A stretch of 64,000 nt of DNA from positions 43,323-107,322 of the forward strand of contig JAKAWG010000008.1 in assembly GCA_021817045.1 (NCBI GenBank), given 5' to 3'. The position numbers were made by a program, and so were the translations under genes. Numbering within the stretch: the first letter of the stretch is position 1; each line of letters begins with the position of its first letter. The notes beneath the pieces were generated by a model. It searched no databases, was not told the origin of the DNA, and saw only the letters and a list, made by a program, of their open reading frames with translations. Shown here piece after piece: positions 34,513-42,994 of the stretch. The DNA is from Acidobacteriota bacterium (GTDB lineage: Bacteria; Acidobacteriota; Terriglobia; UBA7540).

Positions 34513-35211
34513 TTACATCAGCCATTGAAACGCTCGCTCTACGAAAGACTTCGCGTTTGTCTCGATGCACACGCCGTGAGCGATGATCAGCTTGTCGAAA
34601 TCCCAAGAGAGCAGCTTGTCGAGTGATTGCCGTGCGGGGTGTCGATGAATGAAGGATAGCCTGATATCGAGCGGCACACCACCCTTGGGATGAGCGACGC
34701 CAGCAAGCTTGAACAGAATATTACGAAGAGGGCGGTCTTTCAGCGCCGGATGATTTTGGATCAAGTCATCCAAGATGACTGTCCGAGATTTCCGATGAAG
34801 GAAAACGACTTCCTCAATGAGCGGGTTTCCTCGGAATGGGACCTGCTCGAAATCCTCTGCCCAGGCGGGTGGCGTGGCGTCTGTCAGAATCCCGGTGAAC
34901 TTCAGATTTCCCCTTTTCAACGTGATTGGCGAGGGTTTCGGTACCCACAATTGCGCGTCGGGGAATTGCGAGTGCCACTCTGCCAGCCGCCAGACGTGCC
35001 TCGGAGTCGCAGCAACGAGGTATTTCACTGGGCCTAACTCGGTCACGCTTCTACGTGTATCGGCTTGAACAGAGACAGGCGAATCCACCCACAAGGAACC
35101 GTCGGAAAGTCTGGCGATGATCATGCGGGTCGTAAATACGACTCCGAGGTCGCGGACGTTGGGCCCTTCCACGACCCAGAGGTCGACCGCGAATTGCTTA
35201 CACTCCGTCAT
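34513..35211 (-). CDS. DUF4336 protein (metallo-beta-lactamase-fold-like)
   Basis: 232 residues. DUF4336 pattern: IARLSDGSLWVDSPVSV, VKYLVAATPRHVWRLAEWHS, FPDAQLWVPKP, then EVVFLHRKSRTVILDDLIQN, the region of a metallo-beta-lactamase-like fold. Compared with true metallo-hydrolases the HxHxDH motif is absent (TPRHVW, WHSQFP), so catalysis of the usual kind is doubtful. KLLSWDFDKLIIAHG-(~20 residues) closes the domain. Function unknown. It is divergent from the zincin gene at 35370, with a shared 158-bp promoter region. Confidence 0.85.
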   Translation of the reverse strand: MTECKQFAVDLWVVEGPNVRDLGVVFTTRMIIARLSDGSLWVDSPVSVQADTRRSVTELGPVKYLVAATPRHVWRLAEWHSQFPDAQLWVPKPSPITLKRGNLKFTGILTDATPPAWAEDFEQVPFRGNPLIEEVVFLHRKSRTVILDDLIQNHPALKDRPLRNILFKLAGVAHPKGGVPLDIRLSFIHRHPARQSLDKLLSWDFDKLIIAHGVCIETNAKSFVERAFQWLM

Positions 35212-35369
35212 GGGTGTGCCCTATGGAGAATACCAAACACGTAAGCTCACCCATCTTACTGTCGATATGAGGCAACGGCAAAGTGCTTCGCGGCTGGGGA
35301 GAGACGCCGCGCTCTGAGGTGGCAGATGCGTCCTGATCGGGAGCCGCCAGGGTTACAATCCGAAATGAG

Positions 35370-35705
35370 ATGGAGCGAAACAAGTTCGAGACACTCGTCG
35401 CGCAGGTTCTAAACGGCCTGCCCAGGAAGTTTCGCGACAAGCTCACCAATGTGGCAGTCATCGTGGAGGACGTGCCGGCCGAGGAATTGAAAAGCGAAGG
35501 ACTGCTCCTGGGGCTGTTTCACGGCATCCCTCGTACAGAGAAGAGCGTCTTTTTCGCCAGCCTGCCCGACCGGATTATTCTCTACCAGCGCAACATCGAA
35601 GCTGTTTGCTCCAGCGAAGCAGAGGTGCGCCGGCAGGTCCGGTCGACGCTGTTGCACGAGGTGGGGCACTACTTTGGCCTCCGTGAAGACGAACTGCGTG
35701 GATAA
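35370..35705 (+). CDS. Minimal zincin metallopeptidase-family protein (DUF1025)
   Basis: 111 residues, the full size of this small zincin family. The zinc motif HEVGHYFGLREDELRG (HExxH with a downstream Glu/Asp) is at the C-terminus. An N-terminal segment FETLVAQVLNGLPRKFRDKL and VAVIVEDVPAEE precedes a short beta part. The family has the HExxH motif but peptidase activity is not well proven. The ATG at 35370 lies within GAGATGG; a second, out-of-frame ATG at 35364 is ignored. No operon partner. Confidence 0.88.
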   Translation: MERNKFETLVAQVLNGLPRKFRDKLTNVAVIVEDVPAEELKSEGLLLGLFHGIPRTEKSVFFASLPDRIILYQRNIEAVCSSEAEVRRQVRSTLLHEVGHYFGLREDELRG

Positions 35706-35820
35706 TGAAATGCGTAAGACATGCCGAAGAGTCCAGCGATCAATCTCGGCCGATGCCCGCCCAGACCAACTGAGGCATGATTCTCATCCGCTTGAAATGT
35801 ACGGTGAGTCGATGCACGGC

Positions 35821-36020
35821 CTACGCGCGGATGTGGTACGGGGCGGTTCCGAGTCGGCCACTCGGAAGCTCGCCAGCGCTCGGCCGCCCGCAAGGCCGCT
35901 TCGAACGGCTGCGCCGCCGCTCCCCGAGCGTCGGTTTTCGGCAAGGCCTGCCTGGCGTGAAGGAACTCCGGGCAGTCGCTACGAACCTTGGTTTTGGAAC
36001 GCTCTGTCGTGTCCTATCGG
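35821..36020. repeat. ~200-bp direct repeat H, copy 1
   Basis: Shares CTACGCGCGGATGTGGTACG, GGGCGGTTCC, CGGCCGCCCGCAAG, GCCTGCCTGG-GTGAAGGAA and CGTGTCCTAT in the same order with 37069-37250. The copies flank the cupin/MarR pair in the same orientation. The right end of this copy runs into the 3' end of the cupin gene. No gene was found in 35706-36013. Confidence 0.7.
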
Positions 36021-36487
36021 GATAGCGCCGGCGTCAGGCCGTGCCGGCGCATAATTTCCGCCATCTTTACGCGGTCCGGTGAACCGCCGGCCGCCGCATT
36101 GATCACCTCCGCCGCCTCACGGAAATACTGCGGACCGATCGCGGCTGGTGTGATCACGCACAGCGCTTTCGCGTCCTGCCTGCCGTTGTTGTCGAAGCGG
36201 TGGATGGCCCCACGCGGAATGCAAAGCACCTGCCCCGGTGCGACGTCAATTTGCTTTCCCTCCACAGTCCATGTCAACACTCCGTCGAGGCCGTAGATAG
36301 TCTCCTCGTAATGGTCATGGCTATGGGCCGGAGCCGCCAGACGCTCCGAGGCCGGGACCACGACCTCAAATGCAGCGATGCTGCCATTCGACTTTTCTCC
36401 GGCGATTAGGAAACGAACCGCCAGCGGTCCCAGCCGGATGGCCTCGTCGGAAGGATTGATATGGATATCCAGAGCCTGCTGTTTCAT
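36014..36487 (-). CDS. Cupin-domain protein
   Basis: 157 residues forming one beta-barrel cupin. Cupin motif 1: PAHSHDHYEETIYGLDGVLTWTVEG (about 75-99), with His, His, Glu metal ligands. Motif 2: PGQVLCIPRGAIHRFDNNG. The pattern fits small metal-dependent cupins such as quercetin-dioxygenase-like or detoxification proteins; substrate unknown. Excellent ribosome site GAGGAGGGG. It diverges from the marR gene, and two palindromic operator-like sites lie between them, so it is very likely repressed by MarR. Its last codons overlap the edge of direct repeat H. Confidence 0.88.
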   Translation of the reverse strand: MKQQALDIHINPSDEAIRLGPLAVRFLIAGEKSNGSIAAFEVVVPASERLAAPAHSHDHYEETIYGLDGVLTWTVEGKQIDVAPGQVLCIPRGAIHRFDNNGRQDAKALCVITPAAIGPQYFREAAEVINAAAGGSPDRVKMAEIMRRHGLTPALSR

Positions 36488-36501
36488 GCGCCCCTCCTCG
36501 T

Positions 36502-36547
36502 GGTAAACTCTATTTACTACGATGGATGGTAAACTCCATTTACTACG
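36502..36547. promoter_or_regulatory. Two operator-like sites between the cupin and marR genes
   Basis: GGTAAACTCTATTTACTACG (36502-36521) and GGTAAACTCCATTTACTACG (36528-36547) are a direct repeat with a 26-base period, differing in one base. Each contains a GTAAA-N5-TTTAC dyad. Position between the two divergent starts suggests cooperative binding of the MarR protein to its own and the cupin promoter. Confidence 0.75.
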
Positions 36548-36562
36548 GATGTCAAGTTAAAA

Positions 36563-37009
36563 ATGCCGACCTCAATCAGACGGCAAGATATGCTCATCGG
36601 GGCCTTGCTTCGCGTGCCGGCTCAGGCCGTCCACCGCCGCATCATCAAGGAGCTTAACGCGGCTGGCTTCAAGGAACTCCGCGTTCCGCATATGGCAGTG
36701 TTTCGGTTTCCCGGCCCGGACGGTACCCGCCCTACCGTGCTCGCGGAGCGCGCGGGAATGAGCAAGCAAGCCATGAACCAGATCCTTCGGAGCCTCGAAA
36801 GGCTCGGGTATATCGCCCGATCTGACAAGCCACATGACGGCCGCGTGCGAATCGTTCGCCTGACGAAGAGGGGGCACGCCGTATACGCGAAGATCCACGA
36901 GATTCTTCACGACATCGAGCGCGAGTGGAGCGCTGAGCTCGGAGCCGAGCGTTTCCGCGAACTGAAAAACCTGCTGCTTCTCGTTTGGGAGAGTCCTTTG
37001 ATTCGCTAG
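36563..37009 (+). CDS. MarR-family transcriptional regulator
   Basis: 148 residues, a single winged-helix dimeric repressor. Recognition helix region: RPTVLAERAGMSKQAMNQILRSLERLGYI (about 52-80), wing RSDKPHDGRVRIVRLTKRGH, and terminal helix region HEILHDIEREWSAELG. Likely senses a small ligand or oxidant and controls the divergent cupin gene through the two GTAAA-N5-TTTAC sites directly in front of its ATG. No obvious ribosome site is visible; the start at 36563 lies 15 bases from the second operator. Both genes are flanked by direct repeat H, so the module may have moved as a unit. Confidence 0.88.
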   Translation: MPTSIRRQDMLIGALLRVPAQAVHRRIIKELNAAGFKELRVPHMAVFRFPGPDGTRPTVLAERAGMSKQAMNQILRSLERLGYIARSDKPHDGRVRIVRLTKRGHAVYAKIHEILHDIEREWSAELGAERFRELKNLLLLVWESPLIR

Positions 37010-37068
37010 TCGGGGTTTGTGGCTACACGGAAGCTGCTCCGTCCGGGGTCAAGTTGCCCCGTAGCGGG

Positions 37069-37250
37069 CTACGCGCGGATGTGGTACGGGGCGGTTCCGT
37101 GGTGGCCACCCAGATACGCGCCACTACCCGGCCGCCCGCAAGACCGCTTTGAACGGCCGCGGCGTCAGTTTCCAGTAAGGCCTGCCTGGAGTGAAGGAAG
37201 TCCGGACAATCGACGCGGACACTGGTTTGCGACACTCCGTCGTGTCCTAT
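37069..37250. repeat. ~200-bp direct repeat H, copy 2
   Basis: See copy 1 at 35821-36020 for the shared blocks. Here the repeat runs straight into the family C hairpin starting at 37242; copy 1 also ends in a GATAGCGCCGG tail of the same kind, so the two repeat types may belong together. Confidence 0.7.
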
Positions 37251-37327
37251 TCTGGGGGTAGCGCCGGCCTTCAGCCCGGCACCTGCCGAGCTAAAGCTCG
37301 GCGCTACACCTGAAATTAGGGCGCCAC
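37242..37327. repeat. Palindromic dispersed repeat, family C, copy 2
   Basis: Same double hairpin as 2152-2233: GCCGGCCTTCAGCCCGGC and CCGAGCTAAAGCTCGG inside GTAGCGCCG/CGGCGCTAC, with ends GTGTCCTATT and AATTAGGGCGCCAC. Confidence 0.75.
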
Positions 37328-38304
37328 CCGATACTTCGGTGAGCTTGACAGCCTCCGCCAGCGTGTGTACTATTAAGTCATCAGGCCGCTCGCGGAATTA
37401 CCGGCTTTGAGGTCTGCCATCTTCGCTCACGAACCGTGTCTTCCCAACAATAATTTCGCTCAGCCGTACGCTCCAAATCCGTCGGCAAACGTTCAATTCT
37501 ACGCGTCTGAAAAAATCGCTAGGCTAGGGACCTTGGGCGAAATTGATGGGCCGATATTGCCCTGGAAACCCATCAAGTTAATGAAAACAAACAACATTAG
37601 AATTTGCTTATGACGACCAAACCCAAAAGCAAAGCCAAGCTTTTCGGCATGAAATGGAGTAAGTCATTTAGAGTTATAAACTTATAAGGGCTAGAGAAAA
37701 GCCTGCAAAGAATATAAGTTATAGAAAACACGCCACATAAACAAATAGCCGGCGCTGAAAAAATACGACCCGAAATCAAGCTTGGCTACGTCGTATTGGG
37801 AGCGCTGAAGCGAGCCCTGCGCGCAAAGGCCGGAAGTGAACGGATTCGTGGCACAGCAGTCGTTTGGTTTTCCCTATGCGGGTAGCCCAGCGTCATTGAC
37901 CCCTCTTTGTTTGCTTTTATAGTCTTGTTTTTGCGGGAAGCGCTTCGGTGATCCGCTCTATCGCAATTGGCGGCGGTTGAGGCGCGAATTCTTGAATCGT
38001 TGAGGTGGGCTTTCCCCCACCTCATGCTCCGTGAAATATTGAGTCACCGCTGACCGAAAATTTCCAGGCCTCCTAGGCTTGATCTGCCAACAAATTCTTG
38101 TTCAGGACGCTACGCGCCGGAACCGTCGACGACGACGCTCAGGAATGGCCAGAATGGTCACGGTTGCCATGGACAACGCAAACGACCGAGAATTGCAAAA
38201 CAGGACGATATCATTTTCTATAGCCAAGCCTGGTGAGCGGCGCTAAAGTGGCTGTCATCGCCGTTTTTCGCAGGTCTTATTCGAGACGGCGATTGAGAAT
38301 CGTC

Positions 38305-38393
38305 GCGGGGGTGGCGGAACTGGTAGACGCAAGGGACTTAAAATCCCTCGGCTCGCAAGGGCTGTGCGGGTTCGATTCCCGCCCTCCGCACCA
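38305..38393 (+). tRNA. tRNA-Leu(UAA)
   Basis: 89 nt including an encoded CCA. Acceptor GCGGGGG (38305-38311) pairs with CCTCCGC before A and CCA. The D-arm is GGCGGAACTGGTAGACGC. The anticodon stem-loop AGGGA-CTTAAAA-TCCCT gives anticodon UAA. A long class II variable arm (CGGCTCGCAAGGGCTG) is followed by the T-arm with GGTTCGATTCC. All paired arms are complete, so it should be functional. Confidence 0.96.
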
Positions 38394-38626
38394 AGCTTGT
38401 CTATCGCTTACGCCATTCTAGGGACCGCCAATTGCACTGGTTTGGGGCCACTGGGTAAGGAATTTGCGTGAGGGCAGTTTGATCCCGTCGGCTGCGGTGC
38501 TCAGGCTCTCTCGACTCAGGTGACCGCATCTGAGGTCGAGGAAGACTTCGCTTCATCCGGTGCATTAAAAGGCCGAATTACACCCAGCGGATGCATCACG
38601 CAAATCCATTCACGGAAAACCGCAAA

Positions 38627-39124
38627 ATGGACGCCAAAGAAATTTTTGTGAGAATCTGGGAGCGCGAAGCGAACGCCACGGCACGTGTCATTCGCGCGTT
38701 TCCTCCCGGCAGTCTCAATTTCAAGCCACACGAGCGCTCGCGCTCGATCCGCGATCTCGCGTGGCAGTGCGTCATCGACGAGCGCGTCATCGAGAAGATC
38801 CTTGACGGCGCAAATGATTTGCGCAATGTCCCGCCCAGCCCTCTTCCTCCGGAATCCATGGAGGAAATCGCGCTGGCTCACGAGCAGGCTCATCGCCAGG
38901 CTGCCGAAAAGATGCGCGGTTCCGAAGTGCAGTTCAGCAAGACGGTCACCGTCACGACTCGCGGCGGTTCGATTGAGCTCGAACAAGCAGAGACCATGTG
39001 GTGGAACCTGCTCGATCAGGTGCATCATCGCGGCCAGTTGACCATCTATTTGCGCCTGTCTGGAGGCAAAGTGCCTTCCATTTACGGCCCTTCCGGCGAC
39101 GAAGCCATAAGTTTCACTCCCTAG
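38627..39124 (+). CDS. DinB-family protein
   Basis: 165 residues from the ATG at 38627 (177 if the upstream ATG at 38591 is used; neither has a strong ribosome site). A four-helix DinB fold: REANATARVIRAFPPGSLNF, SIRDLAWQCVIDERVIEKIL, EEIALAHEQAHRQAAEKMR and the signature LLDQVHHRGQLTIYLRLSGG. The HH pair of the last helix is a metal site; the usual first metal His in helix two is not where expected (LAWQCVIDE), so metal binding may be altered. These proteins include thiol transferases and DNA-damage-inducible proteins of unknown role. It stands between tRNA-Leu and the glycan island. Confidence 0.82.
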   Translation: MDAKEIFVRIWEREANATARVIRAFPPGSLNFKPHERSRSIRDLAWQCVIDERVIEKILDGANDLRNVPPSPLPPESMEEIALAHEQAHRQAAEKMRGSEVQFSKTVTVTTRGGSIELEQAETMWWNLLDQVHHRGQLTIYLRLSGGKVPSIYGPSGDEAISFTP

Positions 39125-39307
39125 CGTCAGCTTGCGTGTGCGCGTCCTGCGCTCTCCGGTTCCGCCTCGCGCGTTGCTCGCTCAGAATGATTACTGGACG
39201 CTCGCATTCTGTCCGTCGTCATGTTAATTTAACGTTGAAGCGACTGGACAGCGCCTTTCTCACACAGATCCTGTTACAGCTTCTCTGCGCGTGAGCAACC
39301 CTAATAC

Positions 39308-40726
39308 ATGAACCGGCGCGACTTGCTCAAAACGATGGGTGCGGGAAGTGCGGCCGCAGCGTTGGGTTCGGAACTAGGGAAAGCGTCACCTCAGGCCGCA
39401 ATCGCGCAACAAGAGACGCCGCCCGTAAGCACTTGGCACAGAGAGCTCCCTTTCTTACAAACCCCGCATGAGGGCCTGCGGTGGTTCAATGAAGCCAAAT
39501 TCGGCATGTTCATTCACTGGGGGCCGTGCTCGCTCGCCAGCGTGGAGATTTCCTGGCCCATCATGGTTCCGAGCCCCAAGTGGAACATCACTCAACAGGA
39601 GTATGTGAACCTCTATAAAAAGTTTGACCCGGTGAAATATGATCCGGACGAGTGGATCGACCTCGCCGAGGCTGCCGGGCAGCGATACATGGTGCCGGTG
39701 TGCAAGCACCACGATGGCTTTTGCATGTTCGATTCCTCCTACACGGATTACAAGATCACAAACACGCCGTACAGGAAAGACATCATCGGCATGCTGGCGG
39801 CGGCCTGCCACCGGCGCAACATGGCCCTTGGTTGTTACTACTCCCCGCCGGACATGCACAATCCGAATTACAGAGACACCTCAAAGCTTGCCAAGGAGAA
39901 CTGGCGCGGGGAGCCGTGGCGCCCCGAGTGGCCTACGTACTTGCACTATATGGCTCTTCAGATTCGCGAGTTGATATGGAATTACGGGCAGCCGGTTGAG
40001 ATCTTTTTCGATGGGCTAGGCCACCCGCAGAAGTACGACGGCCTCCATTTTCTGGAAATGATCCGCGGAATCTCGCCCAACACGATGGTGGACAACCGCC
40101 TAGGCATTCCGGCAGATTACGATACTCCCGAGCAATGGGTGCCGAAGCGTATTCCTGTAAAGGGCGTAACGATCCGTGGCACTAACCCGTCCGAGGCGCG
40201 AAAGCTTCCCGCCGCGATGCCTTCAGCAAAGACGTTCCGGCCCTGGGAAACCTGCATGACGATTAACCATACGTGGGCATATAACAAGAACGACCACGAC
40301 TACAAATCAGTCCGGCATCTGATCCGAACCCTGATTGAAGTGGCCAGCCGCGGCGGTAACTTTCTCCTCAACGTCGGACCGACGCCGGAAGGTACCATTC
40401 AGCCGGAATTTCAGCAGCGGCTGCGAGGTATTGGCGACTGGCTTCGGGTTAACGGAGAATCGATTTACGGCACAACGTACGGTCCATTGCAGGATCTCTC
40501 CTGGGGCCGCAGCACGGCAAAAGGAAAGACGGTTTACCTGCATATTTTTGATTGGCCCGCGGGCGCTAATCTGAACGTGTCCGGGATTGGGCAAGTCCTG
40601 AATGTCAGGATGCTTGCGGACAATCGCCCTCTCACGTTCACTCAGCAAACGGATCAAGTCGTGGTCCGCTTACCACCTAATCCTCCCGATCCGAACGCCA
40701 GCGTGATTGTGATCGAGACCGCATAA
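39308..40726 (+). CDS. GH29 alpha-L-fucosidase, Tat-exported (first copy)
   Basis: 472-residue retaining fucosidase removing terminal alpha-L-fucose. Twin-arginine signal MNRRDLLKTMGAGSAAAALG at the N-terminus. GH29 blocks: WFNEAKFGMFIHWGP (59-73), MVPVCKHHDGFCMFDS (128-143), and the nucleophile D235 in PVEIFFDGLG. NFLLNVGPTPEG is the usual late GH29 block, followed by a short beta domain. First gene of the glycan island on the plus strand; the next genes point the other way. Ribosome site is weak. Shows no close similarity to the second GH29 at 55065 outside the active-site blocks, so they probably have different linkages. Confidence 0.92.
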   Translation: MNRRDLLKTMGAGSAAAALGSELGKASPQAAIAQQETPPVSTWHRELPFLQTPHEGLRWFNEAKFGMFIHWGPCSLASVEISWPIMVPSPKWNITQQEYVNLYKKFDPVKYDPDEWIDLAEAAGQRYMVPVCKHHDGFCMFDSSYTDYKITNTPYRKDIIGMLAAACHRRNMALGCYYSPPDMHNPNYRDTSKLAKENWRGEPWRPEWPTYLHYMALQIRELIWNYGQPVEIFFDGLGHPQKYDGLHFLEMIRGISPNTMVDNRLGIPADYDTPEQWVPKRIPVKGVTIRGTNPSEARKLPAAMPSAKTFRPWETCMTINHTWAYNKNDHDYKSVRHLIRTLIEVASRGGNFLLNVGPTPEGTIQPEFQQRLRGIGDWLRVNGESIYGTTYGPLQDLSWGRSTAKGKTVYLHIFDWPAGANLNVSGIGQVLNVRMLADNRPLTFTQQTDQVVVRLPPNPPDPNASVIVIETA

Positions 40727-40889
40727 AAGCGGCTGAACGGCCGCACCATACCTGATATGACACGCTACAAATGATCGTCCTAAGACGGTCCAGCCGTGAA
40801 AGATGGCGGAGACTATGCGCAGAGGCAAAACCGGCGCGTGGCGATCGGCTTGCCAACATCTTCCAAGCCTTCGCGAGTGCTCGCCCGAC

Positions 40890-42752
40890 TCATCTGGAAG
40901 GGCTAAGACGAAAGACGCGAAAACCTCCGGGTGGCAAATTGATCCGCCACTGACGTTGCTCATCTGAGCTTCGAGTGGTCGGTAGAGACTGGCCGGTTCT
41001 TGCGTCGCTGACATGGAAAGAGTTCCACCTCAACCCAATCGAGGCGGGATCGAAGCGAAGGGATCCGGAGTAGGCTTGTGTCTCATTGCAGTTGGCAATG
41101 CTCAGCCAGACGGACGATCCATGCACGGTTGGCACCACTTCAATCGAATCACTCGAAGGATTAACGGCCGCATACGGTCGAAGATAGTGAACCGCTTCCT
41201 CAAGACTTTTGAGAACAGGGTGCTTTGCAGCGTAGTCTCTGAGCGCGGGTAGGGAGTTCATTTCGTTTCCCAAGTCGACGACCGCGTGGAAGCGCTGCAG
41301 GCTGACAACGCCGCGAGCCACTTCCTGGTCGGTAATGAAATAGGGCAAGACGTAGTGAGTCCGCCAGAAACTGCCCAGCCTCTCAGTAAGGCCGGCGAAG
41401 GCATTCAGATTCGTGTTCAGGGCAATCTGACGCGTAGGCACTAGGATTGCGACGGGCTGCCAGGGCGTTTCTCCTTGGCTGAACTCAGCTAACGTGGCGT
41501 GCCACTTCTGATAGGCATTCCAGGCTTCTACAAACCCGGGCCTCTGGGGCGGAGGCGGGTAGATGAAGAAATCTTCCCCCACCTCAGATGAGGCTGCAAG
41601 CCCAATATGGCCCAGCCAGGCGGGGATTTCAGCCCTCAAATCGCGCCGATAAGGCGTCCACTCCTGAAGGAGCGGAACTCCATAGGACCGAGCCATGCTG
41701 CCGAACAAAAGGGCAAGACCTGCTTCATTGGCATCGTCGAGATTAACGATCGCGTGGTATTTCTTGGCAACCCGGAAAAAATTATCCGGGTCGTTACCTT
41801 GCACCTCAGGCCCAATGCGTCCGCAGATGTCGCCACCCCAGGAATAGAGCATGGTGGCGTTGGTGTGCTCGCGCACCAAATGCGACATGGCATCGAAGCC
41901 TTCTTCGACACTGTAATAGCGAAAACGCTGGTAGACAGGAAACAGCCGGTCGCCCGGCCGGGCAGCGGGGATGCGAGTCCACGCGTCGTAAGAGGAATGC
42001 CAGCGCCGGTTGAAGGCGGAGAGGGTTTTGTAAGCTTGGGGAAGCCAACGATAATATGCGCGGATATCGGCAGGGGCGTACCCCGTAACACCGTGGGAGC
42101 CCTTCGGAGCCGGCCCCCACTCAGAGTCCAGCCATCCGTAACTGGCATAGACGCCGCCAAAGCCCGGACTGGCCTTTACATGATCGATTGCGCGAGCCAC
42201 ATATTCAAAATAGGCCTGTCGCGAGGCTGGATCCCACCACGGGGGCTCGAGCCCCGGCACGCCATCGCTAGTCACCTCGCGCGCCGTCAGCCACGGGGGA
42301 GGGTTTTTGCCTAGCCTCTCGCCCCAAAGGCTTTCCCAAAACAAGAGGAGAAGCTTGAGGTGCGCTTGCGCCGCCTCAGCCATATATCGGTCGAGCAGCC
42401 GAAAATCGTAATGGCCCTCCTGGGGTTCAATGTCACCCCAGTCCAGATTAATTTCCACGCGGTTCATTCCGGCCCGAGCGATCGCCGCAAAATCCGATGC
42501 GCTCCATGGGATGTTGTGCGGTTTGGTGAAGTCAATTTGGGCTGACCAGATCGGATGGCCCGGGCTTGGAATCCTTGGATCCTGGCTCCGTCCTTTAAGC
42601 CGCCCATTTCCAGAGGGAGTGGGGCGGAGCGCAACCGGGGAACGCGCGGCCTGAAGGGTCTTCCGCGCGCCGGAGGCAACGCACGCCAGAACCACGGCTA
42701 GAAGCACAGCTTTCAAAGTAAGAACGCTTCTTGACCTAAGCTTAGTGGACAT
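40890..42752 (-). CDS. GH42-like beta-galactosidase, exported
   Basis: 620 residues from the ATG at 42752 (a TTG three codons upstream is possible). Signal peptide VLTLKAVLLAVVLACVASGA is of the Sec type, unlike most of its neighbours. TIM-barrel start: NRVEINLDWGDIEPQEGHYD, a hallmark of clan GH-A GH42/GH35-type enzymes, then LDRYMAEAAQAHLKLLLLFW. Candidate acid/base Glu in GWLDSEWGPAP and nucleophile Glu in PLLQEWTPYR. C-terminal beta domain ends in NLPPGGFRVFRLS. The family call is by motif; another GH-A family (e.g. GH14-like or GH5) cannot be excluded. Confidence 0.72.
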   Translation of the reverse strand: MSTKLRSRSVLTLKAVLLAVVLACVASGARKTLQAARSPVALRPTPSGNGRLKGRSQDPRIPSPGHPIWSAQIDFTKPHNIPWSASDFAAIARAGMNRVEINLDWGDIEPQEGHYDFRLLDRYMAEAAQAHLKLLLLFWESLWGERLGKNPPPWLTAREVTSDGVPGLEPPWWDPASRQAYFEYVARAIDHVKASPGFGGVYASYGWLDSEWGPAPKGSHGVTGYAPADIRAYYRWLPQAYKTLSAFNRRWHSSYDAWTRIPAARPGDRLFPVYQRFRYYSVEEGFDAMSHLVREHTNATMLYSWGGDICGRIGPEVQGNDPDNFFRVAKKYHAIVNLDDANEAGLALLFGSMARSYGVPLLQEWTPYRRDLRAEIPAWLGHIGLAASSEVGEDFFIYPPPPQRPGFVEAWNAYQKWHATLAEFSQGETPWQPVAILVPTRQIALNTNLNAFAGLTERLGSFWRTHYVLPYFITDQEVARGVVSLQRFHAVVDLGNEMNSLPALRDYAAKHPVLKSLEEAVHYLRPYAAVNPSSDSIEVVPTVHGSSVWLSIANCNETQAYSGSLRFDPASIGLRWNSFHVSDARTGQSLPTTRSSDEQRQWRINLPPGGFRVFRLSPSR

Positions 42753-42994
42753 TTGTAGCAAACCTTGGCGAAGTTTCGCCGAGCGGGAAAACGGCGTGCG
42801 CGGTCAGGGACCATGCTGCCTGCTCGCCCGCGATGAGACTGAGATATCCGGCGGAGGCTTGGTGAAATCCCGAGTTCTTTCCGATCTCCGCTTCACTTAC
42901 TATTGACTCTATTCGTCCAATTCGAGTGGCAGTTTAGCAAAGGCGGACACCCATGCCGCAGATGGGTGCCGAAAACGCAAAATCGGACCGAGTG

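Larger units (their letters stand above)
37010..38304. other. Gene-poor 1.3-kb region upstream of tRNA-Leu
   Basis: No supported gene. Direct repeat H copy 2 and family C copy 2 fill 37069-37327. About 37560-37780 is notably AT-rich with a very short 25-codon frame starting ATGACGACCAAACCCAAAAG at 37610, for which there is no support. The rest is featureless up to the tRNA. Confidence 0.5.

Noticed and set aside
37407..37779. Short open frames (60-68 codons) on both strands upstream of tRNA-Leu
   Set aside because: AT-rich sequence with no ribosome site and mutually overlapping frames; no homology pattern.
38591..38626. Upstream ATG for DinB
   Set aside because: Adds 12 residues outside the family pattern and has no better ribosome site; kept only as an alternative.
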